From NCBI GenBank assembly GCA_026122225.1, contig JANEZZ010002197.1, forward strand, positions 248,001 through 312,000: a stretch of 64,000 bases of DNA, read 5' to 3'. Under the pieces are notes generated by a model. The model saw only the letters and a program-made list of their open reading frames with translations, had not been told where the DNA came from and did no database searches. The stretch comes from Heloderma charlesbogerti. Taxonomy: Eukaryota > Chordata > Lepidosauria > Squamata > Helodermatidae. The translations under genes and the position numbers were made by a program. Positions 55,431-64,000 of this stretch are shown piece after piece (position 1 is the first letter of the stretch; each line of letters begins with the position of its first letter).

Positions 55431-56404
55431 GAACACAATGCTGCCACCACAAAGACTCGGATTGCTGGGGCAAAGCCTAGAGTGAAGAGGAAGCTCTTTA
55501 TGGGTCTTCCCAAGGCTCCCAGCTGGTCTGCATTAGAGGACCTGCGAGCACCTATAGGCCCAGTGCTTAATCCTGCAAGTACTGCAGTGTGGACCAGGCT
55601 GCCTTCTGTATCTGGCCACCAAGTGGAGTTGCAGAGCTTCTCAGGTCACACAGATCCTGACAGTCTGCTGGACAATTTGGCTGCCACCGAAATGATTGGT
55701 AGAGGTCTGAGGTGCAACAGAAGGCTCCTGTAAGAGGTGTTCATCCTCCTTGTATGCAATATTCTTCCTGTTTTGCTGCTGCCCACCCAGTCTATTATTG
55801 GCCTGCTGTGCTCAGATAGGAATGTAGGGATACATTTGATATAGTTCCAGCAGCAAAATAAGGTCTCTGAAAATGATCTGCTATTATTTCATTTGTGGGC
55901 CAGATCCTACTTCCTCCAAACTGGACATAATAACAATGGCCCAGGGCTCCATAACATACAATTTCCTGGTAGTTTTTCCTAAGTCTGGCCAGTGTGAGGG
56001 AACTTCAGAATTGACACGTGTGCCTTGCAATCTACTCCGTTCCTCATTTATGGCATAGGACAGGTGGATATGTGATTCTCTTTTTTCCAGCTGATGCTGT
56101 TTTTTCAATCTGTTGAGAAACAAATTTGAGGACCCCTGGAATTCCTATAGTCTATTTTCTTGCAATACTAGGCTTAGGGTGTGGCTTTAGAAGAAGGATC
56201 AAAGGCAAAGTTGTCACATTAATGTATATGGAAAAGGTACTGTGGTAAAGCCCCCTTCTCTGTCGACTCATAGTCCCAAAATAATTCACATCTCCTGTGT
56301 CTATGTTGGCCTCCCAAAGAATGAATGCTGTGCTGTTTGGATTGCTGCCTTCCTCTGCATTAGACATATAACAGTTAAAGCCACTCCAAAAATGGTGCAG
56401 AAAA
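55431..56404. other. No recognisable feature
   Basis: Open frames continue out of the minisatellite to 55733. The rest is featureless to my reading. Confidence 0.25.
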
Positions 56405-57580
56405 TATATATATCATAAGAACATCAGACCAAGGGTCCATCTAGTCCAGCATTCTGTTCATACAGTGGCCAACCAGCTATTGATTAGAAACTCACAATCA
56501 GGACACAAGTGTAACAGCACTCTCCCACCCATGTTCCCCAGCAGCTGGTGTACATAGGCATACCCCCTCTGGTACTGGAGGTAGCACATAGCCATGAAGC
56601 CTAGTTGCCATTGATAGCCTTCTCCTCCAGGAATTGGTCTAACCCCCTTTTAAAGTCATCCAAATTGGTGGCCAACACTACATGTTGTGGTAGCGAATTC
56701 CACAGTTTAACTGCGCTGTGTGAAGTACTTCCTTTTTTCTGTCCTGAATCTCCCACTAATCAGCTTTCATGGGATGACCCTGGGTTCTAGTATTATGAGA
56801 GAGGGAGAAAAATGTCTCCCTACCCCATTCTCCTCACCATGCATAATTTTGTAGACCTCTATCATGTCTCTCTTTACCCTCCTTTTTTCCATGCTAAACA
56901 ATCCCAGCTGTTGTAACCTTCCTTCATAGGGGAGTTGCTCCAGCCATCTGATCATTTTAGCTGTCCTTCTCTGCATGTTTTCCAGCTCTACAATATCCTT
57001 TTTTAGGTGTGGTGTCCAGAAATGTTCACAATATTCTAAGTGCAGTCGCACCATAGATTTGTAGAATGCCAGTATGATATTGGCAGTTTTATTCTCTATT
57101 CCATTCCTAATTATGCCTAACATGGAGTTTGCCTTTTTTACAGCAGCCACACACTGGGTTGACATTTTCATCGAGCTGTCCACCACAACCCCAAGGTCTC
57201 TTTCTTGGTCGGTCACCACTAGCTCAGATCCAGTTTGGAGAGATCCTTTTGGAGCGTCGCACAATCCCTTTTTGTTTTAACCTCCATAAATAATTTGGTG
57301 TCATCAGCAAACATGACCACTTCACTGCTCACTCCTGATTCCAGACCATTTATGAACAAGTCGAAAAGCGTTGGTCCCAATACAGATCCTTGTGGGACCC
57401 CACTATTTACATCCTTCCATTGGGAGAATTTACCATTTATTCCTACTCTTTGCTTTCTGTTCTTTAACCAGTTACTGACCTCTCCCCTTATTCCATGACT
57501 GCTAAGTTTGCCCAAGAGTCTTTGATGAAGGAATTTGTTAAAAACGTTGGTATATTCATTGTCCAGCACCATTGTTTCGC
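56405..57580 (-). mobile_element. CR1-like LINE, RT domain to 3' end
   Basis: The minus strand reads NKFLHQRLLGKLSSHGIRGE, GVPQGSVLGPTLFDLFING and the catalytic FADDTKLF (57572-57219). It continues in another frame with QERDLGVVVDSSMKMSTQC, YKSMVRLHLEYCEHFWTPHL and LGLFSMEKRRVKRDMIEVYK (57264-56767). The 3' end at 56407-56450 is 'gaacatcagaccaagggtcc' on the plus strand. 5'-truncated, with one frameshift between the frames. Same subfamily as 4231-4738 and distinct from the CR1 at 29461. Confidence 0.92.
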
Positions 57581-57929
57581 AAGAGGCTGTTTGGCCCAGG
57601 GAAATAAACTACTCTGTGATGGAAACTGAGAGATTCTTCTTGCAAATCTTCTTCAGATAGTTGCTCAATTTGCTCTTCATGACACTCCTCTCCATACACC
57701 CACAACTTTTCTTGGTCAGCAAAGATGCCCCATGTTGTCCTAGTCCTATATTGCTTTATGAAGCATCTAACCTTGCCGCTAGAAGAAGTCTCCCTCTCAC
57801 TGTTTAACCCATCCTGCCAGCTACTGATGTAAGCAACCAGCTGGCCTGGGTCAACTCACAGATGATTCATAAGGCAATACAGACAACATAAGAAATCTTT
57901 GCTGGTTCCAGACACTCCATCCTCCCCAT
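57581..57929. other. No recognisable feature
   Basis: No repeat ends or coding motifs seen. Confidence 0.2.
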
Positions 57930-58115
57930 CTGAATTTGGGCCTGACCTGCTCCAAACAGGTGCAGTTGAGGACACTGCCCCAACACCACTGTTGAAGAAC
58001 ATTTGAACTAGTAGTCCAGTCAGGTTTTTTACATGGCATGGAAGGGAGCACCATCTTATTCTTCACTTCAGTTAGCAAAATGCCTTGGACGAGCCACATT
58101 TGCCATAATTATTCA

Positions 58116-58261
58116 GAAGCATTTGTGCAAGTGGTATGGAATTCTCATACATCCCTAAAAAAAATTCAATTCCGATTCTGTCTATGAGTGGATAATGGAA
58201 CAAAAGATGCATGACAATCCATGAAACACAGACGGAAAAGTTTTAACACAATCCATATATT
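58116..58261. mobile_element. hAT-like fragment, AGGGATG family
   Basis: 'ggaattctcatacatcccta' and 'gtggataatggaacaaaaga' plus 'gcatgacaatccatgaaac' match the family (compare 11740-11800). Confidence 0.55.
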
Positions 58262-58373
58262 CCTTGTTTGGACAGCAAAGAACTTGCTTGAAAATGATCA
58301 AGACCACTCTCTTGAGCCCCTCTAGAGTTTAACTGGAGTCCAGAACCACTGCTCATAAGTCAATGTCTCCAAA

Positions 58374-58842
58374 TGTCAAGATTCCCTTAGCCCCCACTTC
58401 ACTTCAATGCCCAAACATACACAGATGAGAGGCTTCAGTCGACAGCATTTAATCCTTTACTTTACAGGGTCATACAGATGCCAATTCTCAGAGAAACTCT
58501 CCGTCTACCAGAAATGCCTTCAGGGGATCCAAATGGAAGTTACAAGAGTTGCCCGCCATTTGAAGAGGGAGGTAGTCTCACTAGCCTAACTTAAGGGGGG
58601 GAGATCTCTCTCTTCTCGTGAGGCCTCGAAGCGCAGCTTCTCACGCAAGGCCAATCAGGTAGACGGTCTAAGGGGGGGGTGAGGAGGGACCCTCAGTCTC
58701 AGCCATCTGTACGTTTGTAACCTGAGAAGCAGGCCTACTCATATCTGGACTAGCCTGGGAAAACGCCTCCCCCGTGTCTGATGGTTCTCCTTCAGAATCT
58801 GAACTGCTATCCCACTCCCTGAGCTCAGAAACACCCCTGACA
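58374..58842 (-). mobile_element. Solo LTR, same family as 47508-48042
   Basis: TGTCA at one end and TGACA at the other. Flanks CCAAA (58369-58373) and CCAGA (58843-58847) are a 5-bp duplication with one change; the empty site in the copy at 36440-36455 reads 'tctccagacagcc'. The minus-strand start TGTCAGGGGTG and 'gcagttcagattctga' parallel the first LTR. No internal genes. Confidence 0.75.
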
Positions 58843-58861
58843 CCAGACAGCCTTCCCAGCC

Positions 58862-59178
58862 ATTAAAAAGGTGTCCCTAATCAGTCGTGTCCGACTCTAG
58901 GGTGTGGTGCTCATCTCCATTTCTAAGCCGAAGAGCCAGCGCTGTCTGAAGACGCTTCCGTGGTCATGTGGCCGGCATGACTGAACACCGAGGTGCACGG
59001 AACACTGTTACCTTTCCCGCCGAAGCGGTACCTATTTATCTACTTGCAATTTCTTGCTTTCGAACTGCTAGGTTGGCAGAAGCTGGGACTGAAGACAGGA
59101 GCTCACTCTGTCACGCAGCACTCGGGTCTCGAACTGCTGTCCTGCTGACCTTCCGGTCTGCAATTCAGCGTCTTAACC
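58862..59178 (-). mobile_element. Sauria-type SINE, 5'-truncated
   Basis: The reverse complement matches 24454-24795: BovB-like tail 'agtcgtgtccgactctaggg' at the left, tRNA-like 'gggtctcgaactgctgtcct' and 'gcgtcttaacc' at the right. The first bases of the A box are missing. 'ccatt' borders both sides as a short duplication. Confidence 0.9.
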
Positions 59179-59440
59179 ATTTAATTCCAAAACCTGTGGC
59201 CCTGAAAGAACTTCATCCCCAGGCTAAATTGATGAATGATCATGCAAGAGAGACCTCTGGTGGAGATGTGCTGAGCTGCAGTGTACCAATACACCTCAGC
59301 CAGTGTACCTCATCTCACAACACAAGGGCAGAAAGGTGTGCTATCAACTCCAGTACTCAGCAGCAGCAATGCTTTATCGGAGAATGCTGCATGCCAGCGC
59401 CACTTAGTTTGAGCACTTTTAAAGTAGTTTTAATACGCTG

Positions 59441-60121
59441 CTTAGTTCAATTCCTTCTGCATTGAAACGGATTGCTCCAAATCGGTCCCCAACTATAGAT
59501 ACCTCCTGGAAAGAGGAAGAGATTTTCAGAAGGGGGAGATTTAAATTCTACCAGAGCACTGCAATAGCATCTCCAGCAATGTGCTTTCTGACTTGATTTG
59601 GGTGGTTGTACAGTCAAGAGTTCCCAAGGAGAATACAGGGAACGAGAATAAAGAAAAAGTCAGACGGACTGCAACACGAATTTTGCTTTAATATAATGAC
59701 TGAATTAAACAAGGAGGTGAAGAGCAAGGAAAGGAGGCTGCATGGGAGAAGATGAAGTCCTTGGAAGCAGCGATCACCATGGCTTGCTTCGAAGAAGAGG
59801 TTAAGAAAACAGGATCCCGGAGGGATCAGGGCTCCACATGGCTGGCTCTGCATAGCCTGCTTGCTCTTATCCATTGAGGACACCTCCCTGCAAGAAGCAA
59901 TGAAGGAATCCAATAGGTGCTGCTAAGAGAAGATTCCTCAGCTCTCCTTCAGATCCCATCTATGAAGCCTACTGTGTCCCAGATAGATCTGAATCCAGGC
60001 CTTTTGCACCACATGCAGCTTGGCTCCCCACTCTACTTGGACATCTTTCTAGTCCCAAATCACAGAAGGGACATCCAGGCACTCACCTATCACAAGGCAG
60101 GCAACTCATGTCAGACTATAA
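59441..60121. other. Mostly unassigned
   Basis: 60045-60115 is a reversed piece of the element at 40052-40231. A 99-codon minus-strand frame at 59614-59913 has no motif. Confidence 0.35.
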
Positions 60122-60680
60122 TATTGTATTTATTTACTTACTTACTTACTTACTTAAAACATTTCTTGGCCACCTTTCAGGGCAGAAGCCCTCCCAAGGT
60201 GGCTTACAGCAATAAAATTTTATATAAAATATATAAAAACAGTTAAAATATTAATAGTGATAAAAAACATAAACACAATGAAAACAACAATAAAAGCCAA
60301 CAATAAAACCAGCAACAATGTTAACAGCACTAACAGCAACAATAGCACTCATATCAAGAGAAGGTCATGGTAAAGTAGTATGTTTTCAAGGCCTTCTTAA
60401 AAGCCTGCAATGAAGGAGCATGGCGGACCTCCGATGGCAGCTTGTTCCAGAGGCGTGGGGCCAGTGCAGAGAAGGCCCTCTCCTGTGTGATCACCTACCT
60501 GACTGCTCTCATGGGTGGGCAAATGAGAAGGGCCTCTCTTTCTGATCTTAAAGTGCAGGCGGGCTGATATGGGTGAAGGCAGGCTGATATGGGTGAAGGT
60601 GGCCATTCAGGTAACTTGGCCCCAAATTGTTTACAGCTTTAAAGGTCAAAAGCAGCACTTTGAATTGCTTGACTTTTGGA
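60122..60680 (-). mobile_element. L2-clade LINE 3' end
   Basis: The plus strand shows the reverse of 25505-26007: 'cttggccacctttcagggca', 'gaaggccctctcctgtgtga', 'ctttctgatcttaaagtgca'. A (TTAC)n tail lies at 60131-60156. An internal 21-bp duplication, 'aggcaggctgatatgggtga', follows at about 60575-60600. No RT core. Confidence 0.85.
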
Positions 60681-60939
60681 CTGCAAATGACAATGCTGTT
60701 GCCAGTCCCTGATGTGAATATGAATTTGCAAGAAAACAATTTGTTTGATGGTTGTTTGCACATTTCCAAAGTGAATCTACTGCCACTCGCGTTTCCTGGG
60801 TGTTCCTGAGTTCTAATATTCTGAAAGGTGGATTAATCACTAGACTCAGGACCAAAGTTAATGGGCTTGTATAGCCCCCTTCATGTGTTCTTCACAGACA
60901 CAGTAATCCTGCTATCACCACCACCACCAGCAGCTGCTG
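60681..60939. other. No recognisable feature
   Basis: No motifs recognised. Confidence 0.2.
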
Positions 60940-61695
60940 GTGCTTTTAATGTTTAAAACTGAAATGTTAATGCTCATCTAGGACTTCGTGTTCCCAGATG
61001 CAAACTTACTTTTCAGGTTTTGCAATCCACACTGATGTACGGATCTCCAAAGAGTGTCTGGCTGCTGGATCGCTTAACATATCTGCATGAACAAGAAAAG
61101 TAGGCTTGTCAAATAACATTCTCACTTTTAACCAGCTATCGGGTTTCTTGAGTAAATCTGCAGGATACAAGGCCAGAAAAGGGTGGTGCCTTTTTGGAAA
61201 ATCCTGAAGGACGGAGCAGCTTCTCCTGAGTTATTGGATGACAACTCTACATTCTAACAAAGAAATGCTGCCTGTCATTGCAAGAAGGAAGGGTCATCTT
61301 TAGTAGTTCCTTCTTCACCATATTAGAGGGAATAAGAAACATTTTATTATAATAATTAAGCATAGAGCCATACATTTCTCAGAATTTTTACACCCACACG
61401 GGGGAAAATGTCAACTTAAGAAGAAATGGAATTTGAGGGGGAAATGAATTATATGCAATACTTACTTTCTCATCAAATGTCAATTTATTTTTTGGCTTCA
61501 ACAATATAAAAGTTATTTTTCCTAATATATGCATTTTTGTATGCATTTTTTTGATTCGAGAACTCCATGGCAAACTTAGGAGAAGTGTGAATTTTGATGG
61601 ATTACTGAGTTTTGATTTTCTTAGTTGCTCAAAAATGCAAAATTAGGTACGTTCGCATAAAAATGTGAACTGAACTAATTTCTCTCCCATCCCTA
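60940..61695 (+). repeat. Long dispersed repeat (copy 2)
   Basis: Partner of 42118-43080 in the same orientation. Ends 'ctcccatcccta' (61684-61695). Non-coding. Confidence 0.6.
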
Positions 61696-62937
61696 CTGAG
61701 AGATCTGCTTGAGGCTTCAGCACCCACAACAGGTCTTTGGCAGATTCTGAGCCTCCTCCTTCTGACTTCCAGCAAGACAAAGCAATAAGCCGCTTGTTTC
61801 CCAGTCTGTAGCAGGGTGCCTGCGTATCACACTCATATGTGGGGAGAGGTGGAAAGCTGACCACGAGGGAGCAGTGGTGTCCACAGGCCAGCAGATGCAG
61901 TATCCCCTTGGTTGGAACTATTATTGCCAATCGAGATGAAAGGTCACCAGAAAAAGGCAAGCAGCAATTCACAGACAACGAGGGTGCTGTATGGCCTTCT
62001 CCTGAAAACAGCAGAACCCGCTCTAGGTGCAGAAATGAATCGTGGATTTGAGGGCTGTATATGTCAAATTATCATTCTCCAATTCTGTGCATTGACTTAT
62101 CTAAAAAATTTTTTTTCATGCTACACACTTTGAGTTAATAAAATCTTGTATTAAAAAGCATTCCACCCATTCCAAAAGAGAAAATATCTCATAGGAAGTT
62201 CCCTCTTTTCTAATTTTTCTATTGGAAAAAATGGGGAGAGTCCTCAAAAAAGATGGTTTCCCCCCAAATGTTCAATCCCCCCCCCCGCCCAGCTTTCACA
62301 TTTGTAACCTGGACCAGCATCAGGGGCAGAACTACCGGGCAGCTACCAAAGCCCACACCCCGAGGGGGATCCCTGTGCTGACCCCCATAGCCCCCATCTC
62401 TGTCCCTCCTCCACCTCTTTGTTGTTGCTGCCTGTTCATCTCCCCTCTCCAAATGGACAGGGACAAGAGCAAGGAAGAGAACACAGCAACCTCTACTTCC
62501 CTTGCCCTTTACTTCTGGGAAGTGGGGAGGAGTGGCAAGAGGAAGTGGGCAAAGCCTTGGCCCACTGAAGGCACCTTATCCAAAGGCCCCACAAAGTCTG
62601 GAGCTGACACTGACCGTAATTCCTGTTCTAAGGGAACTCCAAAAATAAACACTTCAGGGGCCAGTATTACTGTGGAAGTTTCCCTGTGGAAGGAGGGGAG
62701 ATGCTGGTGGCTGAGAAAGCACAGAGAAACCAAAAGAGAGAGAGACTAGGATGGCCCACTGTCATCCCTGCTGCTGACACTGGGCCACTCTGTGGCACAA
62801 TGTTTTTGTTTAACATGTCTTAAGCAATGAGACTCCAGGGCAACTGCAGCCGGAGAGCTGGAATGAAACAGAATTTGAATTTGGAATGAATGAATTTGAA
62901 AGGCAATCCAACTATGGAGATCTGGGTGAATTTTTTC
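61696..62937. other. No recognisable feature
   Basis: A 175-codon frame at 62222-62749 is Pro/Thr/Lys-rich, crosses a C-run and has no domain. It is not called as a gene. Confidence 0.3.
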
Positions 62938-63448
62938 TAGGGATTGGCGAACATGCAATATTCCACCTTGTTGAGGTTCCCTGAATTCTTCATCAAAGCC
63001 CGTTTTGCCTCATTTGCATTTCCAAACATGACTGTCTTTTCTTTTTCTTTTTTTGATCAGGAAAAAATGTGCATTTTCAATCAAACAAACATGCTGTCTT
63101 TAAAATACACATTTTTCCCATTTGGGAAAAATATGCATTTTAGTGCACATTTTCCCTGAGTCCTGATTCCCCCCGCTAAAGCATGAAAATGTGGATTTGG
63201 GGAGGATTTCCGCATGTGCTCAAATGCTCATTTTTGTAAGTGCGCAAACTTTGCGCAAGGGCACTTTTGATAACGCCAAGGTCGCGGGTTTGATCCCCGT
63301 ATGACCCTTGCTATCAATGTGAATGCAAGTTTGGGAAATTGCAAAAATTCCCCAAGAATTGCATTCCTACTCACATTTGTGTTCGGGATTGCGAATGAGA
63401 CATGTCTGCGTGACTTGTGAACAGGAACGAAATTCTCATACATCCCTC
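62938..63448. mobile_element. hAT element, AGGGATG family, carrying a tRNA half
   Basis: Starts TAGGGATTGGCG and ends TACATCCCTC. Flanks ATTTTTTC (62930-62937) and ATTTTCCC (63449-63456) agree at 6 of 8. The body matches the reverse of 7667-7981, except for a 45-bp extra segment at 63269-63313. Confidence 0.65.
63269..63307 (+). pseudogene. 3' half of a tRNA-Ile, inserted fragment
   Basis: GATAACGCCAAGG followed by the T arm GCGGGTTTGATCCCCGT and ATGACCC matches the 3' half of eukaryotic tRNA-Ile (anticodon-loop end, variable loop, T arm, acceptor strand), with TTCGATC changed to TTTGATC. The D arm and anticodon are absent, so it is not a functional tRNA gene. A sister hAT copy lacks the segment. 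Confidence 0.7.
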
Positions 63449-64000
63449 ATTTTCCCCCTCGAAGTGTATACCAGCAGCAGCATGGAAGACCACTGAATAG
63501 AGTCCTGGCCATGCAAGAAGGGCATTGCCATTAAGACAGGAGCTCTTCCTGTTTTTATGCAACTCCCATCCCCAGGAGACACACCAGAAGCTCTTACCCA
63601 ATTACGTTCCACAAGCAGCCGCATTCATTTATGTTAGGTATGAGAAATTCATGTCAGCTTGTTTTTCATCAGGATTGACTGAGTTTGTACCTTCCAGAAT
63701 GAACACAGATTCAAACGCAACCTGCAGTCAAAGTCCGTACTTTTCCGATCTTGCAATATGATTTGCAGGCTAAAACACTGTGTTCAACAGCATGCATACA
63801 TTTAAATGTGCATTAAAAAAAAAAGTGTACTTTTGAAAAATGTGCACAAATGTGCTTTAATCAGTGGGAGAAGGATGCATACATTTAAAGATGTACACAA
63901 TTAATGCATACACTTGAAAAAATACACACCAATTTTCATTCTAAAATTAAAAAACAAGATCAAAATATGATACAGATGTAAGATGGAACAAGCTTCGAAG
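63449..64000. other. Unassigned, then an AGGGATG-family fragment
   Basis: From about 63781 the 'gcatacatttaaatgtgcat' and 'aaaatgtgcacaaatgtgc' blocks resemble the hAT-like family interior and run off the window. 63449-63780 is unassigned. Confidence 0.35.

Larger units (their letters stand above)
57930..59440 (+). repeat. Composite repeat A+B with three nested insertions
   Basis: Collinear with 35439-36610. Segments 57930-58115, 58262-58373, 58843-58861 and 59179-59440 are the repeat. The gaps are a hAT-like piece (58116-58261), a solo LTR (58374-58842) and a SINE (58862-59178). Confidence 0.75.

Noticed and set aside
62222..62749. 175-codon plus-strand frame
   Set aside because: Low-complexity Pro/Thr/Lys text over a C-run, with no domain or splice signals; near-chance length for the local composition.

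Overview
The window looks like repeat-dense, intergenic or intronic nuclear DNA from a squamate reptile (lizard or snake). The evidence is the mix of transposons: a BovB (RTE) LINE 3' end, tRNA-headed SINEs with a BovB-like tail (the squamate 'Sauria'-type design), CR1 and CR1-like LINEs, L2-clade LINEs, L1-like LINE remnants and many non-autonomous hAT elements. There are no bacterial-style operons, and no intact host protein-coding gene can be supported.

Layout. 1-20 kb is a mosaic of short elements: AGGGATG-terminus hAT elements (6170-6563, 7667-8563 and others), near-palindromic foldback elements, CR1-like and L2 3' ends, a BovB tail nested in a hAT element (7982-8406), and a minisatellite grown next to a SINE end (13801-14118). 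20.3-21.15 kb is a CpG island, the best candidate host promoter, with a possible first-exon splice donor on the minus strand. 21-29 kb is more nested DNA elements, a textbook SINE with a 15-bp target duplication (24454-24795) and degraded L2 LINEs. 29.5-32.2 kb is a nearly full CR1 element on the minus strand, with endonuclease and reverse transcriptase but broken. 34.6-35.2 kb is a long inverted repeat with two CTCF-consensus-like sites. 37.4-39.95 kb is a hAT DNA transposon with a largely readable transposase. 43.6-43.73 kb (minus) holds a degenerate exon that reads as the signal peptide and N-terminus of a peptide YY / neuropeptide Y family prohormone. 44.4-45.1 kb and 52.3-53.4 kb are opposite-strand copies of a roughly 1-kb repeat with 175-bp internal units. 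46.9-49.6 kb is a second hAT transposase remnant (minus) broken by a solo LTR and an L2 tail. 49.6-52.3 kb is an L1-like reverse transcriptase split by a 1,755-bp hAT element with perfect termini. 55-64 kb continues with a CR1-like LINE, a composite repeat carrying three nested insertions, and a hAT element containing the 3' half of a tRNA-Ile.

The coding remnants do not form a pathway. They are mostly selfish elements inserted into each other, and the nesting gives relative ages. The features most likely to matter to the host are the CpG island, the PYY-like relic and the CTCF-like motifs. All family calls were made by eye from motifs, with no database search.
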